Below, piece by piece: positions 23,302-31,801 of a stretch of DNA of 35,685 nucleotides; the stretch's first letter is position 1, and each line of letters opens with the position of its first letter. The DNA is taken from contig JAJPHA010000091.1 in assembly GCA_021325475.1 (NCBI GenBank), forward strand, positions 1 to 35,685, given 5' to 3'. The position numbers and the translations under genes are program-made. Below the pieces are notes generated by a model, which had not been told where the DNA came from, did no database searches, and was given only the letters and a program-made list of their open reading frames with translations. Origin of the DNA: Rhodanobacteraceae bacterium (lineage in GTDB: Bacteria > Pseudomonadota > Gammaproteobacteria > Xanthomonadales > Rhodanobacteraceae).

Positions 23302-24672
23302 ATGGCCATCCACCACAGCGTGCTCGAGCTGATCGGCGAGACGCCGATCGTCAAGGCCCAGCGTCTGGATTGTGGAAAATGCGAACTTTTCTTCAAATTG
23401 GAAAATGCCAATCCGGGCGGCTCGATCAAGGACCGCATCGGCCTGTCGATGATCGAATCGGCCGAGCGCGCCGGCCGGATCAAGCCGGGCGACACGCTGG
23501 TGGAGGGCACCGCCGGCAACACCGGCATCGGCCTCGCGCTGGTCGCGCAGCAGAAGGGCTATCGCCTGATCCTGGTGGTGCCGGACAAGATGAGCCGCGA
23601 GAAGATCTTCAATCTCAAGGCGATGGGCGCGGAAGTGATCCTGACGCGCTCGGACGTCGCCAAGGGCCACCCGCAGTACTACCAGGATCTCGCCGAACGC
23701 ATCGCGCGCGAGACGCCGGGCGCGTACTTCATCAACCAGTTCGGCAATCCCGACAACCCGCGCGCGCACGAGGAATCCACCGGTCCGGAGATCTGGCGGC
23801 AGATGGACGGCCGGCTCGACGCCATCGTCTTCGGCTGCGGCTCCTCCGGCACGATGACCGGCCTGTCGCGCTATTTCGCCAAAGCCGCGCCGAATGTCGA
23901 ACTCGTGCTCGCCGATCCGGTCGGCAGCATCCTCGCCCAGTACATCAACGAGGGCGTGCTCTCGACCAAGTCGGCGAGCTGGATGGTGGAGGGCATCGGC
24001 GAGGACTTCCTGCCGTCGATCTCGGATTTCTCGCGGGTGAAGAAGGCGTATTCGATCAGCGATCGCGAGAGCTTCCTCGCCGGCCGCGACCTGCTGCGCA
24101 AGGAAGGCATCCTCGGCGGGTCCTCGACCGGCACGCTGCTCGCCGCCGCGCTGCGCTACTGCCGCGAGCAGACCGAACCGAAGCGCGTGCTGACGTTCGT
24201 CTGCGACACCGGCAACAAGTACCTGTCGAAGATGTACAACGACTACTGGATGCTCGACAACGGCTTCCTCGAGCGCGAGCGTTTCGGCGACCTGCGCGAT
24301 CTGATCCTGCGCCCGTACGCGCAGCACGACACCATCGTCGTCGGCCCCGGCGAACCGCTGACCACCGCCTACCAGCGCATGAAGCTGTACGACGTCTCGC
24401 AGTTGCCGGTGATGGACGGCGACCGCATCGTCGGCATCGTCGACGAATCCGACGTGCTGCTGCACGTCTACGGCAACGAGTCGCGCTTCCGCGATCCGGT
24501 CTCGACCGCGATGGTCAGCCGCCTGCAGGTGCTCGACGTCAAGGCGCCGATCGAGGCGCTGCTGCCGGTGTTCGACGCCGGCCACGTCGCCATCGTGATG
24601 GAGGGCGAGAAATTCCTCGGCCTGATCACGCGCATCGATCTGCTCAATTATTTACGGCGGCGCGTACAATAG
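23302..24672 (+). CDS. Cystathionine beta-synthase with CBS-domain pair
   Basis: PLP enzyme that condenses homocysteine and serine to cystathionine, the first step of reverse transsulfuration. The 456-aa product has a fold-type II catalytic core (1 to about 320; PLP lysine K43 in NPGGSIKDRIG; phosphate loop EGTAGNTGIG; GGSSTGTL) and a C-terminal Bateman module of two CBS domains (about 335-455, HDTIVVGPGEPLTTAYQRMKLYDVSQLPVMDGDRIVGIVDESDVL). It lacks the N-terminal heme region of the animal enzyme. GAGGAG lies 5 nt before the ATG. Followed by the HicB/HicA pair and a CGL gene in the same direction. A cysteine-synthase activity is possible, but the CBS module and the neighbour favour CBS. Confidence 0.93.
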   Translation: MAIHHSVLELIGETPIVKAQRLDCGKCELFFKLENANPGGSIKDRIGLSMIESAERAGRIKPGDTLVEGTAGNTGIGLALVAQQKGYRLILVVPDKMSREKIFNLKAMGAEVILTRSDVAKGHPQYYQDLAERIARETPGAYFINQFGNPDNPRAHEESTGPEIWRQMDGRLDAIVFGCGSSGTMTGLSRYFAKAAPNVELVLADPVGSILAQYINEGVLSTKSASWMVEGIGEDFLPSISDFSRVKKAYSISDRESFLAGRDLLRKEGILGGSSTGTLLAAALRYCREQTEPKRVLTFVCDTGNKYLSKMYNDYWMLDNGFLERERFGDLRDLILRPYAQHDTIVVGPGEPLTTAYQRMKLYDVSQLPVMDGDRIVGIVDESDVLLHVYGNESRFRDPVSTAMVSRLQVLDVKAPIEALLPVFDAGHVAIVMEGEKFLGLITRIDLLNYLRRRVQ

Positions 24673-24694
24673 CGGCATGCCGGAGCGTCCCGTC

Positions 24695-24886
24695 ATGCAT
24701 TCGCAACTGAAGATCGTCTACTGGAAGGGCGAGCGCTTCTGGCTGGGCAAGTTCGTCGACCATCCCGAAATCATGTCGCAAGGCGAGACGATCGCGGAGC
24801 TGGAAGAAAATCTGCGCGACGCCTATCGCGAAATGCTACTGGAAGACGTGCCGCCGGAATTCCGGGTGAAGGACATCGCCCTGTGA
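24695..24886 (+). CDS. hicB: HicB-family antitoxin
   Basis: A 63-aa antitoxin-type protein of the HicB partial-RNase-H fold. The sequence LKIVYWKGERFWLGKFVDHPEIMSQGETIAELEENLRDAYREML is typical of the short HicB type that precedes hicA. No extra DNA-binding C-terminal domain is present. I chose the ATG at 24695 because GGAG (24682-24685) sits 9 nt upstream and relatives start just before LKIVYW; the ATG at 24677 is an alternative adding six residues. It begins 22 nt after the CBS stop and its stop overlaps the hicA GTG start. Expected to neutralise HicA by direct binding. Confidence 0.85.
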   Translation: MHSQLKIVYWKGERFWLGKFVDHPEIMSQGETIAELEENLRDAYREMLLEDVPPEFRVKDIAL

Positions 24887-25062
24887 AGCGGGAGGACCTG
24901 GTCCGCCGGCTTCTGGCGGCCGGTTGCGTGTTGTTGCGTCACGGAGGTCGACACGACATTTGGGTCAACCCGCGCACCGGGCAGAAGCAGCCGCTGCCGC
25001 GCCATCGCGAGATCGACGAGGCGCTTGCCACGCACATCCTGAAATACCTCGGAGTCAAATGA
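24883..25062 (+). CDS. hicA: HicA-family mRNA interferase toxin (GTG start)
   Basis: A 59-aa toxin with the double-stranded-RNA-binding-like HicA fold. It reads VKREDLVRRLLAAGCVLLR, then GGRHDIWVN with the catalytic His position filled (H24), and ends PRHREIDEALATHILKYLGVK, the usual HicA layout. The GTG start at 24883 overlaps the hicB stop (GTGA) and is preceded by AAGGA at 9 nt. The stop overlaps the ATG of the CGL gene (ATGA). The toxin is thus translated between antitoxin and a metabolic gene. In the family HicA cleaves mRNA when HicB is lost; no obvious inactivating change is seen here. Confidence 0.85.
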   Translation: MKREDLVRRLLAAGCVLLRHGGRHDIWVNPRTGQKQPLPRHREIDEALATHILKYLGVK

Positions 25063-26219
25063 AGAACACGCCATCCCACGGCCTCGGCACCCGCGCCATC
25101 CATGCCGGCCAGAGCCCCGATCCCGCCACCGGCGCGATCATGACGCCGATCTATGCCACTTCGACGTACGTGCAGGCCAGCCCCGGCGTGCACAAGGGCT
25201 ACGAATACAGCCGCACGCAGAATCCCACGCGCCTGGCCTACGAGCGCTGCGTGGCCGATCTGGAAGGCGGTCGCGCCGGGTTCGCCTTCGCCTCCGGCAT
25301 GGCCGCGGCGGCGACGGTGCTGGATCTGCTCGATTCCGGCAGTCACGTCATCGCCATGGACGATCTCTACGGCGGCTCGTACCGGCTGTTCGAGCGCGTG
25401 CGTCGGCGCAGCGCGGGGCTGGACTTCACCTTCATCGATCTCAACGACGCGGCGGCGCTCAAGGCGGCGCGGAAACCCAACACGCGCATGATCTGGGCCG
25501 AGACGCCAACCAACCCGATGCTGAAGGTGGTGGATCTGGCCAAGCTGGGCGCATTCGCCCGCAGGCACGGCCTGCTGCTGGTGGTCGACAACACGTTTTG
25601 TTCGCCGATCTTGCAGCGCCCGCTCGAGCACGGCGCGCACCTGGTGCTGCATTCGGCGACGAAATACTTGAACGGCCATTCCGACATGGTCGGCGGCGTG
25701 GTCGTCGCGGGCGACGACAGCGAGCTCGTGGAAAAAATGTACTTTTTGCAAAATTCCGTCGGCGCGGTGGCCGGACCGTTCGACGCCTTCCTCGCCATGC
25801 GCGGCCTGAAGACGCTGCACTTGCGCATGCGCGCGCATTGCGCCAACGCGAGCGAACTCGCAGCCTGGCTGGAAAAGCACCCGGCGGTCGAGCGCGTGAT
25901 CTATCCGGGCCTGAAGTCGCACCCGCAGCACGCGCTCGCCAAGCGCCAGATGGACGGTCCCGGCGGCATCATCTCGGTCGTGGTCAAGGGCGGTCTGCGC
26001 AAGGCGCGCCGCGTGCTCGAGCGCTGTCGTCTGTTCGCGCTGGCCGAATCGCTCGGCGGCGTGGAGAGCCTGATCGAGCATCCGGCGATTATGACCCACG
26101 CCTCGGTGCCGCCGGCCAACCGCAAGCGCTTAGGCATCAGCGACGGGCTGATCCGCCTGTCGGTCGGCGTCGAGGACTTGGACGACCTGCGCGCCGAGCT
26201 CGCCGCGGCGCTCAGCTGA
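25059..26219 (+). CDS. Cystathionine gamma-lyase / gamma-synthase family enzyme
   Basis: PLP enzyme of the Cys/Met-metabolism family, 386 aa. With the CBS gene upstream it most likely splits cystathionine to cysteine, ammonia and 2-oxobutyrate (gamma-lyase), completing homocysteine-to-cysteine conversion. Gamma-synthase activity cannot be excluded from sequence. PLP lysine K202 is in HSATKYLNGHSDM; YEYSRTQNPTR and AETPTNPMLKVVD are intact, as is the C-terminal SLGGVESLIEHPAIMTHASVP. It starts inside the hicA stop (4-nt overlap) with GGAG 4 nt upstream. Its stop directly abuts the stop of the convergent glycosyltransferase, with no base between. Confidence 0.93.
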   Translation: MKNTPSHGLGTRAIHAGQSPDPATGAIMTPIYATSTYVQASPGVHKGYEYSRTQNPTRLAYERCVADLEGGRAGFAFASGMAAAATVLDLLDSGSHVIAMDDLYGGSYRLFERVRRRSAGLDFTFIDLNDAAALKAARKPNTRMIWAETPTNPMLKVVDLAKLGAFARRHGLLLVVDNTFCSPILQRPLEHGAHLVLHSATKYLNGHSDMVGGVVVAGDDSELVEKMYFLQNSVGAVAGPFDAFLAMRGLKTLHLRMRAHCANASELAAWLEKHPAVERVIYPGLKSHPQHALAKRQMDGPGGIISVVVKGGLRKARRVLERCRLFALAESLGGVESLIEHPAIMTHASVPPANRKRLGISDGLIRLSVGVEDLDDLRAELAAALS

Positions 26220-27233
26220 TCAGCGCGGCGTGGGCGTGCCCCGCCACAGCTCGCGCCAGGCGCGCCGCACGTAGCCGCGTTCGTAGAAGCGCGGTTCCAC
26301 CCAGCTGCGGAATTCGCGCGCCGGCACGCGCCGCGTGGCGCGGATGAGGCGGCGTTTGCGCCACATGGCCGGGATGCCCTTGCAGGCGTCGCGGTACAGC
26401 CGCCACAGCACGCGCGCGCGGCCGCGGCGCAGATGGCGCAGGCAGATGCCGCCGTGCAGCAGCACGAACCAGGGCAGCGAACGCAGCAACCAGAGCGCCG
26501 GCGCGTTCTTGACCAGCCACCAGAGCGAATTGCGGATGCCGTGGTAGAGCACGAAATCGTTGGCCGGACCGCCGGAGGACAGCGAGCCTTCGTGCGCGAC
26601 GACCGCGTCCGCGGCGTAGGCCGCGCGGTAGCCGAGCCAGCGCGCGCGCACGACGAGATCGGTGTCCTCGGCGTAGCAGAAGAAGCGCTCGTCGAACCAC
26701 TCGCCGTGCATGGCGCGCAGGTCCTCGAGCAGGCGTCGCGTCAGCAACGCGCAGCCACCGCTCGGGCCGAGCAGCACCTCGTCCTCGCGCTTGCGGTTGG
26801 AGGCGAGGGTCGAGCGGTACAGGGTGATGCCGAGACTGTCCACTTCTCCACTTTTTGCATCGAGCAGGCGCGCGGCGACCATGTCGGTGCGCGATGCGGG
26901 ATCGAGCCGGGCTTGCATGGCGGCAACGAAACCCGGGGTTGGCAGCGTGTCGCTGTTCAGCAGCAGGAGTTGATCGACCCGCCCATCCGCGAGCGCCAGC
27001 TCCAGCAACCGGTTCATGCCGGCGGCGAAGCCGAGATTGATCGGGCTCGCCTCGAACTGGATGCGTGCGGGATGCGCCGCGGCCAGCGCCGTGAGCGCAG
27101 CGACGTCGTCCTCGCCCGAGCCGTTGTCGAGCAGCAGCACAAGCGCGTCGGTCGATGCGTCGGCCAGCACCGCCTCGACGCAGCGCCGGGTGACCGCCGC
27201 GGTGCGATGGTTGAGGACGAGCACGGCGAGCAT
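26220..27233 (-). CDS. Family 2 glycosyltransferase (rhamnosyltransferase-like)
   Basis: Cytoplasmic or membrane-attached glycosyltransferase of 337 aa, transferring a sugar from a nucleotide donor in surface-polysaccharide synthesis. GT-A fold features are LAVLVLNHRTAAVTRRCVEAVL at the N-terminus, LLLLNSDTLPTPGF (the SD pair as metal/nucleotide site) and FDERFFCYAEDTDLVVRARWLGY (the ED motif near the base). A hydrophobic segment (WLLRSLPWFVLLHGGICL) may dock it to the membrane. Lies 16 nt downstream of the large fusion gene on the same strand, so probably co-transcribed. Donor and acceptor unknown. Confidence 0.9.
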   Translation of the reverse strand: MLAVLVLNHRTAAVTRRCVEAVLADASTDALVLLLDNGSGEDDVAALTALAAAHPARIQFEASPINLGFAAGMNRLLELALADGRVDQLLLLNSDTLPTPGFVAAMQARLDPASRTDMVAARLLDAKSGEVDSLGITLYRSTLASNRKREDEVLLGPSGGCALLTRRLLEDLRAMHGEWFDERFFCYAEDTDLVVRARWLGYRAAYAADAVVAHEGSLSSGGPANDFVLYHGIRNSLWWLVKNAPALWLLRSLPWFVLLHGGICLRHLRRGRARVLWRLYRDACKGIPAMWRKRRLIRATRRVPAREFRSWVEPRFYERGYVRRAWRELWRGTPTPR

Positions 27234-27249
27234 CGCGGACGGCGCGTCG

Positions 27250-30200
27250 TTACAGCGGCAGGGCGTCGGCGTAGCCTGGCTGCGGCGTGAAGTCGTTGCA
27301 GTCCAGGCGCAGGTTCGGGTTGTAGTGCGGGTCGCCGCGTTCGAGGATGACGCGATGCCGCTCGCGCATGTAGGCCACCTCGCGCGCGAAGCGCGCCTGC
27401 TTCTCGGGATTGTCTTCGTAGCCGCGGCTGCGGGACTCGTGGTGATACAGCGCCGCGAACGGCGTGTAGATGACCTCGAAACCCGCCTCCACCGCGCGCA
27501 GGCAATAGTCGATGTCGTTGAACGCCACGGCGAGTTCGCGCTCGTTCAGGCCGCCGAGCTGCTCGAACACCTCGCGCCGCGTCATCGCGCAGGCGAACGT
27601 CACCGCGCTCAGCCGTTGCGGCAGCTGCGCGCGGGCGAAGTAGCCGGGATGATCGCCCGGATGGAACAGGTGCGCGTGGCCGGCCACGCCGCCGATGCCG
27701 ACGATCACGCCGGCGTGCTGGATCGTGCCGTCGCCGTACAGCAGCTTGGCGCCGACCACGCCGATCTCCGGTCGTTGCGAATGTTCGAGCAGCGCGCGCA
27801 ACCATTCGGCGCTGATCACTTCGGTGTCGTTGTTGAGGAACAGCAGATGTTCGCCGCGCGCCTTGCGGGCGCCGAAGTTGTTGACCGCGGAAAAATTGAA
27901 CGGCGCATCGTAGCGTTCGAAGCGCACCCGCGCGTCGCGGCGCACGAGTTCCGCGAGCAGCCGCTGCGTCGCCGGCTCGCGGCTGCCGTTGTCGATGCCG
28001 AGTATCTCGAAGTGCGGATAGTCGCTGCGCTCCAGGATCGAGCCGACGCAGGCGGCGAGCAGTTCCGGCTTGTCGCGGAACGGAATCAAAATGCTGACCA
28101 GCGGCTGGCCGCGGATCGCGCGGCGCACGCGATAGGTCGTGGGATAGGGGCCGCGTTCGGCCACGGCGTCGATGCCGCGGCGCGCCAAGGATTCGCCGAG
28201 CGCGCGCAGACCCGCGTCCCAGGCATGCGGCTTGGCAGCGCTGATCGTCGCGGTGGACGATTCCGTCTGGCGCCAGTGGTACAGCACCTTCGGGATGTGC
28301 GCCACGCGCTCGGTCTGCTCGATCGCGCGCAGCAGCAGATCGTAATCCTGTGCGCCGTCGAAGCCCGGACGGAAGCCGCCGATGCGTTCGAGCAGGGCGC
28401 GGCGCAGCACCGTGAAGTGACAGATGTAGTTGACCGAGAAGAAATACTCGAGATTGAAATCCGGCTTGAAATGCGGTTCGCGGTGCCGGCCGTCGGCATC
28501 GAGTTTGTCCTCGTCCGAATACAGCACATCCGGATCGTCGGTGGCGATGCGCAGCGCCATCTCCAGCAGCGCGTCGCGGCTCAGTTCGTCGTCGTGATCG
28601 AGCAGGCCGACGAACTCGCCGGTGGCCAGTTCCAGCGCCGCGTTGGAGGCGCCGGCGATGCCGCGATTCTGCGGCAGGCGGCGCAGCTTGATCCGCGCAT
28701 CGCCCCACCGTTCGATCTCGTCGAGCGCCGCGCGTGTGTCCGCGCGGGTGGAGGCGTCATCGGCGATGCACAATTCCCAGTGCGGATAGAACTGCCGGCG
28801 CACCGAATCGACCGCTTCCATCAACCAACGCCGCTCGACGTTGTAGACCGGCATCACGATCGAAATCGTCGGCGGTCGCGGCAGCGTCGCGACGAGCGTG
28901 GCGGCACGGCGTTCGTCCATGCGTTGCCGGCGCTCGCGTTCCTCGTGCGTGCGCGCGCGTTCGGCCTCGAGGTCGCGACTTTGCCGATACAGGCGATACG
29001 AGAGGGTGTGGCGGGTGAGCCAGGGCGCGTGCTCGTGCAACCACAGGATCAGCGCGCGTTTGCGCGCGGCATTCACGCCCGGCGCGGCGTAATACCACCG
29101 ATGCAGGCGTTGTTCGGCGGCGAAGCGCGGACGCCAGCGCAGCCAGCGACCGATGCCGCGCAGCGGCGCGGTGAGTCGCCACGACCACGAAGCGCGCAAT
29201 GCGCGGACGCTGTCCTCCAGCGCCGCGGCGTGGCGGCGGGACTCGGCCACTTCGCCGCCGAGGCGCGTGTTTTCCTGCGCGAGGCGTTCCTGTTCGGCGG
29301 CGAGCGCGGCCCGCTCGCGTTCGCCCGCCTGCATGCGGGCCGTGAGCGTGACGTTGTCGGCGAGCGCACGCTCGGCGCGATCGCGTTGCGACTCGGCTTC
29401 GGCGCGCTGGGCGTTCACCTCCGCCTGGAGCCGCGCCGCTTCCTCGCGGCGTGTGGCCACCTCTGCCTGAAGCCGCGCCGCTTCCTCGCGGCGTGTGGCC
29501 ACCTCTGCCTGAAGCCGCGCCACCTCTTCGCGGCGTGCGGCCAGTTCCGCCAACCAGACGGCGCGCTCCTCGTCCTGCCGTGCGAGCCGCGCCTCGATCG
29601 CGGCCAACCGCTCGCGCGTATCGGCGGCGGCCTCTGCGCGACCATGCTCCCGATGGAAAGCGAACGCCGCCTCGAATTCCGCCAACAGCGCGTCCGGCGC
29701 GGGCGCCTGCGGGTAGTCGTGCACCGGCACGGCCGAGCGGGCATCGCATTGCGTGCGCAGCCACGAGTACAGCCTCTCCTGGTCGGGCGAGAGCGTCACG
29801 TGCGCGCGCGGCGCGCTGCGGCGCAAGTCGTGGCTGAGGAAGGCGTCCAATGCTTGCGGCTCCGGTGGTTGCAAGCCCTCGATGCCGAGGGCTTGCAGCC
29901 CGCGCAGCAAGCGCCGGCTCTGGGCGTGCGGATCGGCCAGCAGCGCGGCGTAATCGACGAACAAGGCCGACGCGCCGTCGAGATCGGCGAGCAGGGTGCG
30001 CAGGTATTTTTCCCAGAGCGCCACCACGAATGGCGAGGTGAACACGCCGCGCGGCCCGGCGCCCATCGACGCGGCGATCTCGCGCGGATCGCGCACCACG
30101 ACCACGCAGGCCGCCGCGACGCGGGCGCGCCACGGCGACAGCAGCAGACACAACCGCGGATCCTTCGCCACCCAGGGTTTGCCGGCGGCCTGGAGTCGGT

Positions 30201-30561
30201 CGATCAGCGCTTGCAAAGCCGCACCGGCCGGCTCGAGTGTTTCCGTCTCCAGTTGCCGCGGATCGAATCCGGCGAGGCGGTCCCAACGGTGGCCGACCGC
30301 TTCGAGCATGCGATCGTGGATCGCATTGAGTTCGGCGCGCTCCCAGTATCCGGTCGGATTGTCGGTCGGATGCGCGGGCAGCAGCTCGTCGGCGGTGCCG
30401 ATGTCGGCGCCCATCAGGCCGATGACGCGCGCCACCGCCGACGTGCCGGAGCGGTGCATGCCGAGCACGAGAATGGCGTTCGCATCACGGGTTCGCGTGC
30501 GCTCTGGCGAGTTTGTGGACTGCCGCGCAGCGGCCGTGGCTGGGGCGCGTTCGATCGACAT
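27250..30561 (-). CDS. Sulfotransferase-coiled coil-GT2-GT2 fusion protein
   Basis: A 1103-aa multidomain enzyme. Residues about 27-250 form a sulfotransferase-like domain with a PAPS 5'-phosphosulfate loop GMHRSGTS (34-41) and VVVRDPREIAAS (154-165). Residues about 310-455 are a long coiled coil that contains three near-identical 14-residue repeats (about 342-383). A first GT2 domain begins at PTISIVMPVYN (564) with DHDD at 655-658. A second begins at PLVSILIPFRDK (820) with NND at 910-912 and the C-terminal AFNDIDYCLR. It could both glycosylate and sulfate a surface glycan. The upstream start has no strong ribosome site; ATG 30561 fits the domain start. Divergent from the methyltransferase across 181 nt. 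Confidence 0.9.
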   Translation of the reverse strand: MSIERAPATAAARQSTNSPERTRTRDANAILVLGMHRSGTSAVARVIGLMGADIGTADELLPAHPTDNPTGYWERAELNAIHDRMLEAVGHRWDRLAGFDPRQLETETLEPAGAALQALIDRLQAAGKPWVAKDPRLCLLLSPWRARVAAACVVVVRDPREIAASMGAGPRGVFTSPFVVALWEKYLRTLLADLDGASALFVDYAALLADPHAQSRRLLRGLQALGIEGLQPPEPQALDAFLSHDLRRSAPRAHVTLSPDQERLYSWLRTQCDARSAVPVHDYPQAPAPDALLAEFEAAFAFHREHGRAEAAADTRERLAAIEARLARQDEERAVWLAELAARREEVARLQAEVATRREEAARLQAEVATRREEAARLQAEVNAQRAEAESQRDRAERALADNVTLTARMQAGERERAALAAEQERLAQENTRLGGEVAESRRHAAALEDSVRALRASWSWRLTAPLRGIGRWLRWRPRFAAEQRLHRWYYAAPGVNAARKRALILWLHEHAPWLTRHTLSYRLYRQSRDLEAERARTHEERERRQRMDERRAATLVATLPRPPTISIVMPVYNVERRWLMEAVDSVRRQFYPHWELCIADDASTRADTRAALDEIERWGDARIKLRRLPQNRGIAGASNAALELATGEFVGLLDHDDELSRDALLEMALRIATDDPDVLYSDEDKLDADGRHREPHFKPDFNLEYFFSVNYICHFTVLRRALLERIGGFRPGFDGAQDYDLLLRAIEQTERVAHIPKVLYHWRQTESSTATISAAKPHAWDAGLRALGESLARRGIDAVAERGPYPTTYRVRRAIRGQPLVSILIPFRDKPELLAACVGSILERSDYPHFEILGIDNGSREPATQRLLAELVRRDARVRFERYDAPFNFSAVNNFGARKARGEHLLFLNNDTEVISAEWLRALLEHSQRPEIGVVGAKLLYGDGTIQHAGVIVGIGGVAGHAHLFHPGDHPGYFARAQLPQRLSAVTFACAMTRREVFEQLGGLNERELAVAFNDIDYCLRAVEAGFEVIYTPFAALYHHESRSRGYEDNPEKQARFAREVAYMRERHRVILERGDPHYNPNLRLDCNDFTPQPGYADALPL
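29417..29542. repeat. 42-bp tandem repeat, three copies, coding a coiled coil
   Basis: Units at 29417-29458, 29459-29500 and 29501-29542. The first two differ at two bases, the third has a few more changes. 42 bp equals 14 residues, exactly two heptads, so copy-number change would lengthen or shorten the coiled coil of the fusion protein without breaking its register. Confidence 0.85.
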
Positions 30562-30742
30562 TTGTCAGGGCCGTTCGGTATTTTTCACCAGGACCGCTAT
30601 AAAACTCGGATGATACCGGATGCGATACCCGGTCGGCGCTGTGCGGCCCGCGCGCACCCTTCCGCGTCGACGATGACGGTGCGGTGGACAGCATTCGGCC
30701 GGCGCCGGATCATAGCCAGGCGACACACAGAGAGCAGCAGGA

Positions 30743-31798
30743 ATGTCCGTCGCGACTCCACCGCAAGAACCTGATTTCGGACTGCCGGCCGAGTTCGATC
30801 CCGCGTGCTATCAGGCGCGATACGGAGACGCGCGCGGCCTGAGCGTGGGCGAATTGGAACGGCAGTTCCGGAGCCATCTTGCGGGCGAGGGGCGCAACGG
30901 TTCGTGCGTAGCGAGCCGTTCGGATTTCCTGCGCTTGATCCCGACCCATGGGGACGTACTCGAGATCGGCCCATTCGCCAATCCGTTGTTGCGCGGGCCG
31001 CGTGTGAAATATTTCGACGTGCTCGCCACCGACGCGCTCCGTGCCCGAGCGAAAGTGCACGGCCTCGATCCCGGCAACTGTCCCCACATCGACTTCGTTT
31101 CTCCCGCCGGCGATCTGGACGTCGTCAACGAGCGGTTTGATGCAGTCGTGAGTTCGCATGTCATCGAGCATCAGCCGGATCTGGTTCGCCATCTGCGTGC
31201 GGTCGCGCGCGTGCTTCGGGACGACGGACTGTATTTCCTCGCCGTTCCCGACAAACGTTTTTGTTTCGATCATTTCATCGCCGAAAGCAGCATCGCCGAA
31301 GTGATTTCGGCGCATGCACGCGGCATTCGTGTGCACGACGCGCACAGTGTCATCGAACATCGTGCATTGACCACGCACAACGATCCGGCGCGCCACTGGC
31401 GTGGCGACCACGGCGTCCCGGCCTGGGAGCAGAATCCGGGCGTGCTGCTAGAGGCGGCGGAACTGGTGCTCGGCAGCGACGGTGCGTACCTCGATGTACA
31501 TGCCTGGCAGTTCGTTCCCGCTTCGTTTGCGAGCATCGTGCGTGCGCTGTTCGATCTGCGCTTGATTGCGCTGCAGCCGCTGCGCGTCTACCCCACCAGT
31601 CCCGGTTCGAACGAGTTCTATGCGGTGTTGCGCAACATCGGACGGGAGTGCATCGAGCTACGCGGCGAACCCGTGGGCGACGACTTCGATCCGGAGCAAT
31701 ACCTGCTCGCGAATCCGGACGTGGCGAACGCCGGCGTCGATCCGCGACAGCACTATCTGATGTTCGGCCGTCGCGAGGGACGCAGGCTCAAGCCCTGA
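30743..31798 (+). CDS. SAM-dependent methyltransferase flanked by a repeated glycan-locus motif
   Basis: A 351-aa protein. The middle is a class I methyltransferase: motif I VLEIGPFANPLL (72-83), FDVLATDALR after strand 2, then FDAVVSSHVIEHQPDLVRHLRAVARVLRDDGLYFLAVPDKR, like methyltransferase_11/23 members. At the C-terminus (about 314-351) is DFDPEQYLLANPDVANAG through HYLMFGRREGR, a short module often attached to glycosyltransferases and surface-polysaccharide proteins. A degenerate copy sits at the N-terminus (about 16-52, EFDPACYQARYGDARG ... HLAGEGRNG). Probably methylates a glycan or a lipid-linked sugar. Divergent from the large fusion gene; convergent with the secreted protein (3-nt gap). 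Confidence 0.85.
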   Translation: MSVATPPQEPDFGLPAEFDPACYQARYGDARGLSVGELERQFRSHLAGEGRNGSCVASRSDFLRLIPTHGDVLEIGPFANPLLRGPRVKYFDVLATDALRARAKVHGLDPGNCPHIDFVSPAGDLDVVNERFDAVVSSHVIEHQPDLVRHLRAVARVLRDDGLYFLAVPDKRFCFDHFIAESSIAEVISAHARGIRVHDAHSVIEHRALTTHNDPARHWRGDHGVPAWEQNPGVLLEAAELVLGSDGAYLDVHAWQFVPASFASIVRALFDLRLIALQPLRVYPTSPGSNEFYAVLRNIGRECIELRGEPVGDDFDPEQYLLANPDVANAGVDPRQHYLMFGRREGRRLKP

Positions 31799-31801
31799 GC
31801 G

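Noticed and set aside
24665-24670. TACAAT as a -10 box for hicBA
   Set aside because: No acceptable -35 at 16-18 nt, and it overlaps the CBS stop codon; not enough to call a promoter.
27016-30774. 1252-aa plus-strand open frame
   Set aside because: Antisense to the sulfotransferase-glycosyltransferase fusion, with no recognisable domain.
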